Assembly (NCBI RefSeq): GCF_030408455.1
Contig: NZ_CP046977.1
Span: forward strand, 1,364,001-1,428,000
Direction of reading: 5' to 3'
DNA length: 64,000 nucleotides
DNA from: Corynebacterium atrinae
GTDB lineage: Bacteria; Actinomycetota; Actinomycetes; Mycobacteriales; Mycobacteriaceae
Of the stretch, positions 41,940 to 52,697 are shown in pieces. The translations under genes and the position numbers were made by a program. Positions within the stretch are counted from its first letter, which is position 1. Every line of letters begins with the position of its first letter. The notes under the pieces were generated by a model. The model ran no database searches and was not told where the DNA came from. It saw only the letters and a program-made list of their open reading frames with translations.

Positions 41940-42908
41940 CTAGTGCTCAGGTCGCGCTGACTGATACATCGCCATCATCGCCGCACTCATCTTGGACGGA
42001 TCATGGCGGTTTGTCATCCGCCCCGATTCATCTGCTTCCCGCAGGTCCGCGTAGACAACGACGGCTCCTAAGGCACGGGCGGCCCGCTCGACATAGCCTC
42101 GCTCGGAGGTAGTAGAAATGCTGTCTTCGTCCACCAGGATCTGATCAATCCGCAATGTCGGCGCATGCTGGCTCAGCATGTGCAAGTGCCGCTCGGATGA
42201 GAATCCTTGGGTCTCCCCCGGCTCGGCGGAGAGGTTGAGCAGCACGACTTTCAACGCCGACGTGTCGTTGAGGGCTTGAACAATTCCGGGCAGGAGCAAA
42301 TGTGGGATGACAGAAGAAAACCACGACCCCGGGCCTAAAGTCACCAGGTCAGCATCGGTGATAGCGGCAACAGCCGCAGAGCTGGCGGTGGACTTTTCAG
42401 GGATAAGCCGCACCCTCCGGACAGTGCCCGGAGTGGTGGCCACCGCTACCTGGCCGCGGACGGTCCGCATGATGCGGGGGTCGTCGTCAAGCCCGGCAAC
42501 ATCTGCTTCAATTTCCAGCGGCTGATCACACATGGGGAAAACCCGACCATGAGAATGGGTGAGGTCTGCAACGGCATCGAGTGCGGCTTGCTCGCTGCCT
42601 AAAACGCTCGTTAGACCGGCGATGAGGAGGTTGCCAACGGCATGCCCGGCTAGGGCGCCGCTCCCGCCGAAGCGGTGCTGCAGAGTCGTTGCCCACATCT
42701 GACCATGTTCATCATCGCGAGCCAGCGCCGACAAGGCCATACGCAGATCCCCAGGAGGGATAATTCCCAGCTCACGCCGGATGCGACCGGAGGAACCGCC
42801 ATCGTCGGCAACAGTCACAATCGCGCTAATATCATCGGCCGCGCACAGGCGGGCTGCCACCAGGGTTTGGTACAGGCCGTGGCCGCCACCGAGAGAGGTG
42901 ATCTTCAT
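41940..42908 (-). CDS. yvcK: YvcK/CuvA family protein
   Basis: A 322-residue protein of the CofD-like family: ITSLGGGHGLYQTL and VTVADDGGSSGRIRRELGIIPPGDLRM form the nucleotide-sugar/phosphate site, and VTLGPGSWFSSVIPHLL the next conserved loop. Family members bind UDP-sugars and link carbon metabolism with cell-wall growth. GGAGGAG precedes the ATG, and rapZ ends 15 bp upstream, so both are co-transcribed. Confidence 0.93.
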   Translation of the reverse strand: MKITSLGGGHGLYQTLVAARLCAADDISAIVTVADDGGSSGRIRRELGIIPPGDLRMALSALARDDEHGQMWATTLQHRFGGSGALAGHAVGNLLIAGLTSVLGSEQAALDAVADLTHSHGRVFPMCDQPLEIEADVAGLDDDPRIMRTVRGQVAVATTPGTVRRVRLIPEKSTASSAAVAAITDADLVTLGPGSWFSSVIPHLLLPGIVQALNDTSALKVVLLNLSAEPGETQGFSSERHLHMLSQHAPTLRIDQILVDEDSISTTSERGYVERAARALGAVVVYADLREADESGRMTNRHDPSKMSAAMMAMYQSARPEH

Positions 42909-42923
42909 TGGGAATCTCCTCCG

Positions 42924-43808
42924 CTAGTTGCGTTCGATGTCGCGATGGATGACATTTACGTCGATCTCCTCGCGTCTGCCCAGCCGCCGGCCGATCTCCT
43001 CAGAGACCGCAACTGATCGATGGTGCCCCCCAGTGCAGCCCACGGCAATGGTGATGAAGTGCTTGCCCTCGTGCCGGTAGCCTTCCAACATCGAATCAAA
43101 CATCTTGACGAAGTTGTCGATGAACTCCTCAGCGCCTGGTTGGCTCAGCACATAATCCGACACCGGCGCGTCTACGCCGCGGAAGGCCCGCAGCTCCGGC
43201 ACCCAATAGGGATTGGGCAGGAAGCGCACGTCCACCATGAGGTCGGCGTCGCGCGGAGCGCCATGTTTGAATCCGAAAGACTCCACCGTGACGTGCTGTC
43301 GGTTCTGCGCCATTGTGCCAAAGGACGCTTCAATCGCCCGCCGCAGGTCATGGACAGAGAGATTCGAGGTATCGATCACGATGTCGGCGTTCTCTTTAAT
43401 GTCGGACGTGATCGCCCTCTCGCGCTCGATCCCTACCTGCAGCGTGTCCCCCTCCTGGAGCGGGTGGGTGCGGCGCACGCTATCGAAGCGGCGGATGAGG
43501 ATGTCGTTGCGGGCATCCATAAACAGCACCGTCGGGCGCAGGCCGCGCTCATCCAGCTGGCGCAGAATGTCGAGCAATCCCCCACTGAACATCCGGGATC
43601 GCACATCTGTCACCACGGCGACTTTGTCCACCGGGGAATCTTCCTGTGCACATAGTTCGAGAAAATCAACGAGCAGCTGCGGCGGAAGATTATGTGCCAC
43701 ATAGAAGCCCTTATCTTCGAGGACTCGCGCCGCGGAACTAAGGCCACCACCAGACATGCCGGTGATGAGGACAGGCGGTGCCGACAGGGAAGAGACAGGA
43801 TCAGTCAT
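42924..43808 (-). CDS. rapZ: RapZ-family nucleotide-binding protein with altered P-loop
   Basis: A 294-residue RapZ (YvcJ) homolog. The N-terminal Walker A reads [15 protein letters not shown], lacking the Lys of the GxSGAGKS/T motif. Other family features are intact: [24 protein letters not shown], and the C-terminal domain with [21 protein letters not shown] and [11 protein letters not shown]. The ATG at 43808 lies 7 nt after TAGGAT (43816-43821, minus strand) with no ribosome-binding site, so it is probably leaderless. In E. coli RapZ controls glucosamine-6-P synthase; the actinobacterial role is unclear. Confidence 0.92.
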   Translation of the reverse strand: MTDPVSSLSAPPVLITGMSGGGLSSAARVLEDKGFYVAHNLPPQLLVDFLELCAQEDSPVDKVAVVTDVRSRMFSGGLLDILRQLDERGLRPTVLFMDARNDILIRRFDSVRRTHPLQEGDTLQVGIERERAITSDIKENADIVIDTSNLSVHDLRRAIEASFGTMAQNRQHVTVESFGFKHGAPRDADLMVDVRFLPNPYWVPELRAFRGVDAPVSDYVLSQPGAEEFIDNFVKMFDSMLEGYRHEGKHFITIAVGCTGGHHRSVAVSEEIGRRLGRREEIDVNVIHRDIERN

Positions 43809-43833
43809 GCGCCCCATCCTATCGTGCTCATTG

Positions 43834-45837
43834 TCAGGGGTGCAGGCCCTGATACACACTCTCCGCCAGCTTCGGCCCAAATCCCTTGACCTGCGCGATC
43901 TCTTCTGCGCTGGCCTCTTTCAGCTTCTTCACCGATCCGAAGTGGCGGACTAGTTCCGTGCGGCGCGTCGCCCCTAGCCCGGGAATGCCGTCCAGCTCGG
44001 ACACTCTCATCCGCTTCGAACGCTGCTGGCGGTGATAGGTGATGGCGAAGCGGTGGGCTTCATCGCGGATCTGCTGCAGGAGGAACAATCCCTGCGAGTT
44101 GCGGGGCAGGATGACCGGTTCATCATCACCTGGGAGCCACAGTTCTTCGAGCCGCTTCGCCAATCCAACGAGCATGACGTCGCTGATTCCTAGTTCATCG
44201 AAGATACGTTGAGCGGCGTTGACCTGCGGCAGACCGCCGTCCACAATGAACAGATTTGGCGGATAGGCGAACCTGCGTTGGTCGGTGCTCATCTCTTCTA
44301 CGACCGCGTCGTCGGGAAATTCCGTCTCGTCCGGAACGGCCAGCTTGTCCTGGTTGTGGCGGAGGAATCGTCGTCGTGTGATCTCCGCAATCGACGCAAC
44401 GTCGTCAGAGTGCCCGTCCCCCGCCGCCTCTTTGACGCGATAGCGGCGGTAATCGGCTTTGCGGGGCAGTCCGTCCTCGAAGACGACGAGGGAAGCTACA
44501 ACATCCGTTCCCTGAATATGAGAAATGTCAGTACATTCGATCCGCAGGGGTGCTTCTTCCAATCCCAGAGCTTCTTGAATGTCTTGGAGGGCCGCCGAGC
44601 GGGCGGTGAGATCACCGACGCGCTTGAGCTTGTGCTGACGCAAAGCTTCCGTTGCATTCTTCTCCACCGTCTCCATCAACGCCCGCTTGTCACCGCGCTG
44701 GGGAACTCGAAGATCCACACTCGCGCCCCGCAGCTCCTCCAGCAACTGAGTAACGTCCCCGGACTCATCCGGCAGCTCCTGGACCAGGATTTCCCGGGGC
44801 ACCACTGCCCCGGCTTTCGCCGGCGCATGAGAGAGCTTATCGACGCCCCGTCGCCGCACCGTCCGCTCATCTTCTACTGCTTCCACGCGGGCTCGGTCCA
44901 CTGCGTCGCCGTAGAACTGGACGAGGAAATCGCGCATGAGCTGCGGGAGGGTGGAATCTTCCGCGGTTTCGACGACCCAGCCGCGCTGGCCCCGAATGCG
45001 CCCGCTGCGGACGTGGAAGATCTGGACCGAGGCTTCCAACTCGTCGACGTGAAATGCCACGAGGTCGGCATCCGTCCCATCGCCAAAGACAACCGCTTGC
45101 TGCTCCATTACCTTGTTGATGGCGCCGAGGTCATCCCTCAGTCGGGCCGCCCGCTCGAAGTCGAGTTCGCCTGCGGCTTGTTCCATTTCTTTGGTGAGCT
45201 GCCTGATCACGGGCGCGGTCTGACCGGCCATGAAGGCGATGAAGCCATCAACAATGTCGCGGTGCTCTTCGACGCTCACCCGGCCCACGCATGGGGCGGC
45301 ACACTTATCTATATATCCCAGCAGGCATGGCCTGCCCAGCTTTTCGTGGCGGTTAAACACCCCTTTTGAGCAGGTCCGCATAGGAAATACGCGAGTGAGC
45401 AGATCGAGGGTTTCCCGCACTGCCCACGCGTGAGCATAGGGACCAAAGTAGCGCACTCCCCGGCGGCGGGGACCCCGGTAGAAAAACGCCCGCGGGACGA
45501 TCTCACCCGTGGAGATAGCCAGCATGGGATAGGTCTTGTCGTCGCGATACTTGACGTTAAAGCGCGGGTCGAACTTCTTGATCCAGGTGTATTCGAGCTG
45601 GAGTGCTTCCACTTCGCTGGCAACCACGGTCCATTCCACCGAAGAGGCGGCGAAAACCATCTGACGCGTGCGCGGGTGGAGGGCGGTGACGTCTTGGAAG
45701 TAGTTGGATAGCCGCGAGCGAAGGTTCTTCGCTTTGCCAACGTAGACGACACGCCCGGCATCATCTCGGAACTTGTACACCCCGGGTTCGGTCGGGATAG
45801 TGCCAGCGGCCGGGCGATAGGTTGTTGGATCTGCCAC
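43834..45837 (-). CDS. uvrC: Excinuclease ABC subunit C
   Basis: A 667-residue UvrC. GIY-YIG nuclease domain at residues 16-100 ([23 protein letters not shown] split across the motif), Cys cluster [16 protein letters not shown] motif near residue 210, RNase H-like nuclease domain ([16 protein letters not shown]) and C-terminal helix-hairpin-helix ([18 protein letters not shown]). It makes both incisions in nucleotide excision repair with UvrA/UvrB. The GTG at 45837 has GGAAGG five bases upstream. Confidence 0.97.
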   Translation of the reverse strand: MADPTTYRPAAGTIPTEPGVYKFRDDAGRVVYVGKAKNLRSRLSNYFQDVTALHPRTRQMVFAASSVEWTVVASEVEALQLEYTWIKKFDPRFNVKYRDDKTYPMLAISTGEIVPRAFFYRGPRRRGVRYFGPYAHAWAVRETLDLLTRVFPMRTCSKGVFNRHEKLGRPCLLGYIDKCAAPCVGRVSVEEHRDIVDGFIAFMAGQTAPVIRQLTKEMEQAAGELDFERAARLRDDLGAINKVMEQQAVVFGDGTDADLVAFHVDELEASVQIFHVRSGRIRGQRGWVVETAEDSTLPQLMRDFLVQFYGDAVDRARVEAVEDERTVRRRGVDKLSHAPAKAGAVVPREILVQELPDESGDVTQLLEELRGASVDLRVPQRGDKRALMETVEKNATEALRQHKLKRVGDLTARSAALQDIQEALGLEEAPLRIECTDISHIQGTDVVASLVVFEDGLPRKADYRRYRVKEAAGDGHSDDVASIAEITRRRFLRHNQDKLAVPDETEFPDDAVVEEMSTDQRRFAYPPNLFIVDGGLPQVNAAQRIFDELGISDVMLVGLAKRLEELWLPGDDEPVILPRNSQGLFLLQQIRDEAHRFAITYHRQQRSKRMRVSELDGIPGLGATRRTELVRHFGSVKKLKEASAEEIAQVKGFGPKLAESVYQGLHP

Positions 45838-45849
45838 GAAAGCCTTCCG

Positions 45850-46383
45850 CTAGTCCTGCGGCATGTACTTGGCTTCGAGCTCGCGGAAGTCGGTGACGGC
45901 CTTGACCACGCTGGGACCATCACCGGCCTGCATGGCCCAAATGGGAACGTACTCGAACTCGGGCAGCTCAAGGCGGGCCATGCGGGAGCCCTCGGGGAAC
46001 GTCAGCCCGTAAATGACCACCCAGGGGTAGAAACGCGTGCCGACGATGTTTCGAACTTCCACCCCGTCCTCATTGGCGCGCAAGCGCGGGCGAGTAAAGG
46101 CGAGGAAACCCAGGATCGAGATAACTACGCCCACCACGGGGAAGGCGAACTTATCGATGAAGGAAACGGTAGCACCGGTGAAGCTGACATCTAGGACGAT
46201 GCCCATGAAGATGTGGACCGACATAACTACGGCGACCACGACCCAGGCCAACAGCTTCAGGCGCCGGGAGTGAACCTCCAACTCCCATGGCTTCGTGGTG
46301 GTGACCGCGTGGGGGTCCAGGGCGTTGTAGAAGGCCCGATCCTCGTCGGTCAGCGGCTTGCGGGTGGTTTTCTCGGCGTCCAC
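45850..46383 (-). CDS. PH domain-like membrane protein
   Basis: A 177-residue protein with two membrane segments (about residues 45-66 and 76-98) followed by a soluble C-terminal domain of about 75 residues (LRANEDGVEVRNIVGTRFYPWVVIYGLTFPEG) that looks like a bacterial PH domain. The GTG start at 46383 lacks a good ribosome-binding site and could lie slightly further downstream. It sits between ribH and uvrC as in other corynebacteria. Function unknown. Confidence 0.8.
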   Translation of the reverse strand: MDAEKTTRKPLTDEDRAFYNALDPHAVTTTKPWELEVHSRRLKLLAWVVVAVVMSVHIFMGIVLDVSFTGATVSFIDKFAFPVVGVVISILGFLAFTRPRLRANEDGVEVRNIVGTRFYPWVVIYGLTFPEGSRMARLELPEFEYVPIWAMQAGDGPSVVKAVTDFRELEAKYMPQD

Positions 46384-46436
46384 GTTTAGGGAGTCTTCCT
46401 GGTTCCGGGCGAAAGTACTTGAGTCTGCATTGCAGT

Positions 46437-46910
46437 CTAGCGGCGCAGGTCGGCGAGGGTTAATGCCGCGTCGAGGGCTGCGGTCATTGCTTCCGCCCCT
46501 TTGTTCTCTACGGAGCCAGGGAATCCCGCGCGATCGATGGCCTGCGGCTGATCATTGGTGGTGAGCACGCCGTTGCCAATGGGGGTGGATTCGTCCAAGG
46601 CGATGCGCGTCAGACCTGCGGTAACGGAGTCGCAGACGTAGTCAAAATGAGGGGTGCCGCCGCGAATGACGCAGCCGAGGGCGACCACCGCATCGTGAGT
46701 GCGGGCCAGGGCTTGTGCTACGACGGGCAATTCCAGTGCCCCCATGACGTGGACGTCGGTGATTTCGGTAACCCCGGCCTCGCGGGCCGTTGCCAAAGCG
46801 TTGGCGCGCATCTGTTCACAGATCTCGGTGTTCCACCGGGCGGTGACCACGCCTACCTTCAAGCCGGAAGCATCGAGGGAATCGGCGACCGGCAAGCCTT
46901 CCTTACTCAT
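46437..46910 (-). CDS. ribH: 6,7-dimethyl-8-ribityllumazine synthase
   Basis: A 157-residue lumazine synthase: [13 protein letters not shown], the phosphate and substrate loops [15 protein letters not shown] and [14 protein letters not shown], and [11 protein letters not shown] with its conserved catalytic environment. The ATG at 46910 has AAGGAG upstream and its first bases overlap the ribBA stop (ATGA). Makes the lumazine precursor from the two products of RibD and RibBA. Confidence 0.97.
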   Translation of the reverse strand: MSKEGLPVADSLDASGLKVGVVTARWNTEICEQMRANALATAREAGVTEITDVHVMGALELPVVAQALARTHDAVVALGCVIRGGTPHFDYVCDSVTAGLTRIALDESTPIGNGVLTTNDQPQAIDRAGFPGSVENKGAEAMTAALDAALTLADLRR

Positions 46911-48187
46911 GAATTCTCCTTGTTGGGGTGCGTCTTGTCCCATTCGTCGACGTAGGGCAGGTCGTGGCCCATTCGATCCCGCTTGGTGCGCAGGTAGCGG
47001 ATGTTGTCCTCGTTCGGCTCGACCGGAACGGAGGTGCGGCCAATGATGTCAACTCCGAAGCCAGCCATCGCCGAGCACTTCGTGGGGTTATTCGTCAGCA
47101 GAGAGACTGAGTCAATGCCGAGGTCCCGCAGGATTTGACCTGCGGCGGAGTACTCGCGGGCGTCGGCAGGCAGACCCTGCTCGAGGTTTGCGTCGACGGT
47201 GTCCAAGCCCAAATCCTGGAGCTGGTAGGCCCGCAGCTTCGACATCAGCCCGATGCCACGGCCTTCGTGCCCACGCAAGTAGATGATGACGCCACGGCCG
47301 TTGTCCTGCACCATCCGCATGGATTCGTGCAACTGCGGTCCGCAGTCACAGCGGCGGGAACCAAAGACATCACCGGTGAGGCACTCAGAGTGAACACGCA
47401 CGGGTACCTCGCCCGGCGCTTGTACGTCTCCGGTGACGAGGGCAACGAACTCGGTGCTGTCGATCAGGTGTCGGTACCCGACGATGGTGAATTCGCCGTA
47501 TTCGGTGGGCAGATGCGTTTCGACGATCCGCTCCACCTGGGACTCATTCCGGCGCCGATAGTCAATGAGTTGCTCGATGGAAATCATCGTCAAACCATGT
47601 TCGTCGGAGAACGCACGCAGCTCGGGACCGCGGGCCATGTCGGTCGGGTCACTCTCGGATACAACCTCGCAGAGCACACCAGCGGGGCGTAGTCCAGCCA
47701 GACGAGCTAGGTCCACGGCAGCCTCGGTGTGTCCATCGCGGGCTAGTACTCCCCCGTTGACAGCCCGCAGCGGAACCACGTGCCCGGGGCGGGTGAAGTC
47801 ATGCCGATCGGTCGTCGGATTGGCGAGGCGGAGGAGGGTCTCGCAGCGAGAGCGCGCGGAAATGCCGGTCGTGCCGGTAGCGGCGTCGACCGTCACCGTG
47901 TATGCCGTCTGGCGGGCATCCTCGTTGAGTGCCACCATGGGCGGAAGTTCGAGGCGATCGCAATCCTCGGAGGTCAGTGGGGCGCAGATGTAGCCCGAGC
48001 TGTAACGCACCATGAAGGCCACGAGCTCCGGGGTCGCCAGCTCGGCGGCGAAAATGAGGTCACCCTCGTTTTCTCGGCCTTCATCGTCAACCACGACGAC
48101 TGCTTTGCCCGCTGCGATATCGGCGATGGCCTGCTCCACAGTGTCGAGTCGAATGCTGGCACTGTGCTCCACTGATTGATCACTCAC
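46907..48187 (-). CDS. ribBA: Bifunctional DHBP synthase / GTP cyclohydrolase II
   Basis: A fusion of about 426 residues. The RibB half (residues 1-205) has [36 protein letters not shown] split across the motif, and [10 protein letters not shown]; the RibA half has the zinc cysteines in [20 protein letters not shown] and [12 protein letters not shown]. It supplies both riboflavin branch precursors, from ribulose 5-P and GTP. The GTG at 48187 is listed; a TTG at 48196 is possible because AAGG occurs before both. Preceded by ribE at 11 bp. Confidence 0.96.
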   Translation of the reverse strand: MSDQSVEHSASIRLDTVEQAIADIAAGKAVVVVDDEGRENEGDLIFAAELATPELVAFMVRYSSGYICAPLTSEDCDRLELPPMVALNEDARQTAYTVTVDAATGTTGISARSRCETLLRLANPTTDRHDFTRPGHVVPLRAVNGGVLARDGHTEAAVDLARLAGLRPAGVLCEVVSESDPTDMARGPELRAFSDEHGLTMISIEQLIDYRRRNESQVERIVETHLPTEYGEFTIVGYRHLIDSTEFVALVTGDVQAPGEVPVRVHSECLTGDVFGSRRCDCGPQLHESMRMVQDNGRGVIIYLRGHEGRGIGLMSKLRAYQLQDLGLDTVDANLEQGLPADAREYSAAGQILRDLGIDSVSLLTNNPTKCSAMAGFGVDIIGRTSVPVEPNEDNIRYLRTKRDRMGHDLPYVDEWDKTHPNKENS

Positions 48188-48198
48188 GCTGCTCAACC

Positions 48199-48819
48199 TT
48201 AGCCTTGGGTACCCAAGGTTTGACCATCGGCCCGGCCCGCGAGCATCCGCTCCACGTACTTGGCCAGCACATCCACTTCGAGGTTGACCACGTCACCCAC
48301 GGCGAGGTCGCCATGAGTCGTCTCCGCGAGAGTGGTGGGGATGAGAGAGACTTCGAACCAATCCTCCCCCACCGCCGAAACAGTCAAGGATGTGCCATTG
48401 ACAGCGATTGAGCCCTTCTCCACCACGTAGTGGGCCAACCCTGCTGGGAGGCTAAACCTCAAAACGTCCCAGTTCTCCGATGAGGTCCGCTCGACCAATG
48501 AAGCCGTGCCATCGACGTGTCCCTGCATGATGTGCCCTCCCAGGCGGGCATTGGCCGCAAGCGCGCGCTCCAGGTTGACCGGCGAGCCCACGCCCAGCGC
48601 GCCGAGGCTGGTCCGATCGAGGGACTCCTGCATGACATCCGCGGTGAAGCGGCCATCGCCGAGTTCTGCCACGGTGAGGCAGACCCCGTTAACAGCGATG
48701 GAGTCACCGAGGGCGGCGTCAGACAAGACGGTGTCTGCAGCGATGGTCACTCTCACGGCATCGCCCTGTGGCTCCAGCTTGGCGACGGTGCCCTTTTCTT
48801 CTACCAGACCAGTGAACAC
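48199..48819 (-). CDS. ribE: Riboflavin synthase alpha subunit
   Basis: A 206-residue trimeric-type riboflavin synthase with two internal lumazine-binding repeats: [24 protein letters not shown], and the second [24 protein letters not shown]. The GTG at 48819 has AAGGGA upstream and follows ribD by 3 bp. Called ribC in older Corynebacterium usage. Confidence 0.96.
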   Translation of the reverse strand: MFTGLVEEKGTVAKLEPQGDAVRVTIAADTVLSDAALGDSIAVNGVCLTVAELGDGRFTADVMQESLDRTSLGALGVGSPVNLERALAANARLGGHIMQGHVDGTASLVERTSSENWDVLRFSLPAGLAHYVVEKGSIAVNGTSLTVSAVGEDWFEVSLIPTTLAETTHGDLAVGDVVNLEVDVLAKYVERMLAGRADGQTLGTQG

Positions 48820-48822
48820 TTA

Positions 48823-49791
48823 TTAGTCCCTTCTCTTGAGTTCTAAGAGGACATCGTCCCCCAAGCGGGTCACGCGATCCAGGTGAAAGCTCGCGGCATC
48901 GGCCAGGGAGGGGCCGACGGAGCGGGCGAGGACCCCGCGGCCGTCACCGAGCAAAGTTGGGGCGAGATAAGCCTGGACCGCATCGACCAGCCCCGCCTCC
49001 AGGAAGCTGGACGCGAGACTCGCCCCGCCCTCGACGAGGATGTCGCGGGCGCCTGTTTCCCATAACGCGCGCAGGGCCTGCGTTATGCCCGGATACTGCT
49101 CAAAGCCCTCACGCTGCAGGTCACGGGTTCCAATGATGACCCGCCGGGGCTGATGGGTGAGCCCATCATCCAATCGGGCGGTCAGCGAGGGATTGTCCGC
49201 TAGGGCTGTTCCGGTGCCGATAATGATCGCGTCTCGACGCCGCCGATCCGCATGCACGTGGCGGCGCGCCGCCTCACCCGTGATCCACTGGCTCGAGCCA
49301 TCGATGGCTGCAGTGAATCCGTCGAGGGTCTGGGCAAACTTTAAGGTCACGTGCGGGCGCGACAACCGCACCGCCGTCAGCCAGGGGGCCAAATCCGGTG
49401 CGTTGCCGGACAGTTGGGCGACATCCACTCCATTGGCACGCAGGAAATCTGCCCCGCCGGAGGCGGGGATGGTGGGATCGGGGTGGAGGAATCGGACGTG
49501 GGCGACGCCGGCGTCGATAAGCGCCTGCGAGCAGGGGCCTGTGCGGCCGGTGTGGTTGCAGGGTTCCAGGGAGACCACTGCGGTGCCCCCGCGGGCTCGA
49601 TCCCCCGCCTCGCGTAGCGCCATGACTTCGGCGTGGGAACCGCCCGCCGGTTGGGTCGCTCCGACCCCGACGAGCTCGCCATCGGCCGAGAGCATCACCG
49701 CCCCCACCGGGGGATTCGGGCTCGTAGTCCCATGCACAGCTGCCCCGGCCTGGAGAGCGACCTGGAGCGCCTCCTCGACGGACAGCGGCAT
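48823..49791 (-). CDS. ribD: Riboflavin biosynthesis deaminase/reductase RibD
   Basis: A 322-residue bifunctional enzyme. The N-terminal CDA-type deaminase carries zinc ligands in GGSHAEVMAL and SLEPCNHTGRTGPCSQAL; the C-terminal reductase has VTLKFAQTLDGFTAA and DILVEGGASLASSFLEAGLVD. The ATG overlaps the rpe stop by one base (TAATG), coupling the pentose phosphate enzyme to riboflavin synthesis. No FMN riboswitch is found upstream. Confidence 0.96.
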   Translation of the reverse strand: MPLSVEEALQVALQAGAAVHGTTSPNPPVGAVMLSADGELVGVGATQPAGGSHAEVMALREAGDRARGGTAVVSLEPCNHTGRTGPCSQALIDAGVAHVRFLHPDPTIPASGGADFLRANGVDVAQLSGNAPDLAPWLTAVRLSRPHVTLKFAQTLDGFTAAIDGSSQWITGEAARRHVHADRRRRDAIIIGTGTALADNPSLTARLDDGLTHQPRRVIIGTRDLQREGFEQYPGITQALRALWETGARDILVEGGASLASSFLEAGLVDAVQAYLAPTLLGDGRGVLARSVGPSLADAASFHLDRVTRLGDDVLLELKRRD

Positions 49792-50447
49792 TAGACCGTG
49801 GCGAGCCGACGCAGGTTGTCCACCGCGGCAGCCCGATCGTCCTTGCCAAAAATGGCGGATCCGGCGACGAAGGCATCACAGCCGGCCTCGGCGGCCTCTG
49901 CGATAGTGTGCTCGGAGATCCCGCCGTCAATTTCGATGAGGGTGGTGAGCTTGTTGTTGTCGATCGCCTCGCGCAGAGTACGGACCTTTTCCAGCTGATC
50001 CGGCATGAAGGACTGCCCGCCGAAGCCCGGTTCAACGCTCATGACCAACACCAAGTCAAAGAAGCGCAGATCTGCCAGGTACGGTTCGATGGGGGTGCCA
50101 GGCTTCAAGGAAAAGCCCGCTTTGACGCCCTTGGATCGCAGGTGCTTCGCCAAGGCAACGTGGTCCGTGGTCGCTTCCACGTGGAAGATGACGCAATCCG
50201 CGCCCGCTTCAATGTACTTGTCCACCCATTCTTCCGGGTTCTCGATCATCAAGTGAACGTCCAAATGCTGGTCAGTGATGTTATTGACGGTCATGGTGAT
50301 GTCCGGGCCGAACGAAAGATTCGGGACGAAGTGGCCATCCATGATGTCAACATGGATCCAATCCGCGTTGTCGACGGCGCGCACCTCCTCGCCCAACTGA
50401 GAGAAATCGGCAGCCAGAATGGACGGAGCAATAATCGGGGTAGCCAT
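49791..50447 (-). CDS. rpe: Ribulose-phosphate 3-epimerase
   Basis: A 218-residue TIM barrel: IAPSILAADFSQLGEEV, HVDIMDGHFVPNLSFGP (metal ligands), VHLMIENPE, VMSVEPGFGGQSF and IEIDGGIS. Produces ribulose 5-P, the substrate of RibB, from xylulose 5-P. The ATG at 50447 is 7 nt after TACACT (50455-50460, minus strand) with no ribosome-binding site; the long extension to 50603 crosses the promoter and is rejected. Leads the rib operon. Confidence 0.96.
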   Translation of the reverse strand: MATPIIAPSILAADFSQLGEEVRAVDNADWIHVDIMDGHFVPNLSFGPDITMTVNNITDQHLDVHLMIENPEEWVDKYIEAGADCVIFHVEATTDHVALAKHLRSKGVKAGFSLKPGTPIEPYLADLRFFDLVLVMSVEPGFGGQSFMPDQLEKVRTLREAIDNNKLTTLIEIDGGISEHTIAEAAEAGCDAFVAGSAIFGKDDRAAAVDNLRRLATV

Positions 50448-50454
50448 GGCACAC

Positions 50455-50495
50455 AGTGTACGCGGCGTGTGGGTGGGATAATTCTCAGGCAGAAT
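50455..50495. promoter_or_regulatory. Divergent leaderless promoters of rpe and the enoyl-CoA hydratase-like gene
   Basis: TACACT on the minus strand (50455-50460) and CAGAAT on the plus strand (50490-50495), each 7 nt from its start codon (50447 minus, 50503 plus). The 29 bp between them must hold both -35 regions, so the promoters overlap. Confidence 0.55.
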
Positions 50496-50502
50496 GCTTT
50501 CT

Positions 50503-51252
50503 ATGACCCACCCCCTCGTCCTCACGTCCACCCACGGGGAAGGCGCGATCCGCGTGATCACGCTCAACCGGCACAGCAACCGCAACGCGCTAAACATCCC
50601 CATGTGCGAGGCGATCGAGCAGGCGATGGTGGACGCGTGCGAGCACGGCGCACGGGTGGTCGTCCTGCACGGCGAAGGAACCGTCTTTTCTTCCGGCGCC
50701 GACCTTTCCGGCGGCGTGTACGCCGGAGGGTTCTACGAGGCGCTGCTCCACATGCTGGGGACGATTCAGACCCTGCCGATCCCTGTCATCGCCTGGGTCA
50801 ACGGCCCAGCCATCGGCGCGGGCACGCAACTCGCGATGGCCTGCGACCTGAGGGTTGTGGATACCACGGCGCTGTTTCGAGTGCCCATCGTCGACGTTGC
50901 AATTGCCCTCGACGAGGTCACTATCGCCACGTTAGAGAACCTCGTCGGAGGGTCCCGGGCCCGCACGATGCTGTTCACGGGAGCGGAACTGTCCAGCGCC
51001 GATGCGCTAGAAACAGGCTTTGCGACGTCCGCGGGAGACTTCTCCGCAGCACTCTCCCTGGCCGAGCTGCTCGCCACCAAAGCGCCGCTGACCCTGCGCC
51101 ACCTCAAGTACGAATTCGCCCGGACCTCACATCGCCCCTACGATGCAGCTACCCGACGTGAGGCCGCCCGGGCAGCCTGGGAATCCAGCGATGCCGCCGA
51201 ATCCCGCGCGGCCCGGGCAGAAAAGCGCCCGCCCCGGTTCACCGGCAGTTAG
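50503..51252 (+). CDS. Enoyl-CoA hydratase/isomerase family protein
   Basis: A 249-residue crotonase-fold protein: HSNRNALNIPMCEAIEQAM, the oxyanion-hole segments SSGADLSGG and NGPAIGAGTQLAMACDLRV. The Glu pair of true hydratases is not evident at the second motif (RVPIVDVAIALDEVTIATL), so isomerase, hydrolase or other crotonase chemistry is possible. The ATG at 50503 lies 7 nt after CAGAAT and has no ribosome-binding site. Stands alone between rpe and rsmB; its stop overlaps that of rsmB. Substrate unknown. Confidence 0.85.
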   Translation: MTHPLVLTSTHGEGAIRVITLNRHSNRNALNIPMCEAIEQAMVDACEHGARVVVLHGEGTVFSSGADLSGGVYAGGFYEALLHMLGTIQTLPIPVIAWVNGPAIGAGTQLAMACDLRVVDTTALFRVPIVDVAIALDEVTIATLENLVGGSRARTMLFTGAELSSADALETGFATSAGDFSAALSLAELLATKAPLTLRHLKYEFARTSHRPYDAATRREAARAAWESSDAAESRAARAEKRPPRFTGS

Positions 51253-52697
51253 TCGGCGCGGCGTAGGACGGCGAAGAACATGGCGTCCGTGCCGTGGCGG
51301 TGGGGCCACATTTGCACGCTGAGCTCATTGCCCACGTTGTCCATCGGGGCCACCAGCTCGTGGGCGGCCAGTTCCGTGGCGCCGAGTTCCTTGACGGCGC
51401 GATCCACCACCGACCGGGTCTCCCGCAGATCCGGGGAACAGGTCGAATACACGACAACCCCGCCCGGGCGAACGAGTTTTAACGCCGATGCCAACAGCTC
51501 GAACTGCAGCAGGCTGAGCTGGGCGATGTCTGACTCCGACTTCCGCCAGCGCGCCTCCGGGCGGCGACGGAGGGCACCGAGGCCGGTGCAGGGGGCGTCG
51601 ACAAGCACGCGGTCGAAACCGGGCTCCAGCCCGGGCTCTCGACCATCGGCAACGTGGACTGTCACAGGCAGGTCACCGACGGTCTTTTTGACGAGGGTGG
51701 CGCGATGCGGCGACACTTCCACCGCGTCGACATGCGCCCCATCAATGCGGGCCAGCGCCCCCATGAGGGCGGCCTTTCCGCCCGGTCCGGCACAGAGGTC
51801 CAGCCAGCGCCCCTGATCCGGGCCCTCCAGCGGCGCCTCGACGACCGCGCGCGCGATGAGCTGGGAGCCCTCGTCCTGAACAGCCGCGAGGCCCTGCCGA
51901 ACCGGCTCGGCGTCACCCGGATCGCCGGAATCCAGGCGCACCGCATAAGGAGAATAGCGACCCGGTTCACCACCGGTGATCAGTGCCAGCTCCTCAGCGG
52001 AGATCTCACCAGGTCGAGCCACGAGGTGGACCGAGGGACGCTGCGAATCCGCGGCGAGCGCCTCCTCCAAGTCCCCCAGGCCCAGAACCCGCGAGAATGA
52101 CTCGGCAATCCACGTCGGATGGGCATGACGGAAAGCAGCGGCCGCGATCTCGCCCTTAGGAGTGAGCTTCTCGATCCACTTCTCCGCGGGAGTGCGTGAG
52201 ATGGTGCGCATGATGGCGTTGGCGAAGCCCTTTGCGTGCTCGTGGCCCGCAGCATCGACCAGGCGCACGGTCGTATCCACCGCCGCATGCGGCTCTACCC
52301 GCGTGTACAGCAACTGGTACGTACCCAGGCGGAGGGCTTCTAGGACCTCCGGGGCGATCTGATCCAGTGGCCGGCTTGAACAGTCGGCGATGACCGCGTC
52401 CAGCACCCCTTGGGCACGCAAGGTGCCATAGGTGATCTCCGTCGTAAACGCGGCGTCACGTTCCGTGATCTTCCGCTGCTTCAAGGCCTTCGGCAGAATG
52501 AGGTTGGCATAGGCCTCATCGGCGCGCACCCGACCCAGCACCTCGTGGGCCAACAGACGGGGGGCATCGAGCCCCGGGACGGTACGGCTCTGGGTGGGCT
52601 TATCCGCTCCCCGCTGGGGTGCCCGCGACGTGCCCTTGGTCGTTCGCTTTGTCTCCTTCGAGCCTTTTGCCCGCGAGCGAAATCCTCCACCACTCAT
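51249..52697 (-). CDS. rsmB: 16S rRNA (cytosine-C5) methyltransferase RsmB/Fmu
   Basis: A 482-residue protein: an N-terminal basic tail (residues 1-40), a NusB-like RNA-binding domain ([12 protein letters not shown] region to about residue 180), and a C-terminal SAM methyltransferase with [38 protein letters not shown] (catalytic TGL/DAPC split) and [13 protein letters not shown] with the second Cys. The ATG at 52697 has GGTGAG upstream and overlaps the fmt stop (ATGA). Methylates 16S rRNA. Confidence 0.95.
   Translation of the reverse strand: MSGGGFRSRAKGSKETKRTTKGTSRAPQRGADKPTQSRTVPGLDAPRLLAHEVLGRVRADEAYANLILPKALKQRKITERDAAFTTEITYGTLRAQGVLDAVIADCSSRPLDQIAPEVLEALRLGTYQLLYTRVEPHAAVDTTVRLVDAAGHEHAKGFANAIMRTISRTPAEKWIEKLTPKGEIAAAAFRHAHPTWIAESFSRVLGLGDLEEALAADSQRPSVHLVARPGEISAEELALITGGEPGRYSPYAVRLDSGDPGDAEPVRQGLAAVQDEGSQLIARAVVEAPLEGPDQGRWLDLCAGPGGKAALMGALARIDGAHVDAVEVSPHRATLVKKTVGDLPVTVHVADGREPGLEPGFDRVLVDAPCTGLGALRRRPEARWRKSESDIAQLSLLQFELLASALKLVRPGGVVVYSTCSPDLRETRSVVDRAVKELGATELAAHELVAPMDNVGNELSVQMWPHRHGTDAMFFAVLRRAD

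Noticed and set aside
48820..49900. FMN riboswitch near the start of the rib operon
   Set aside because: ribD overlaps rpe and rpe appears leaderless; no RFN-like sequence in the area.
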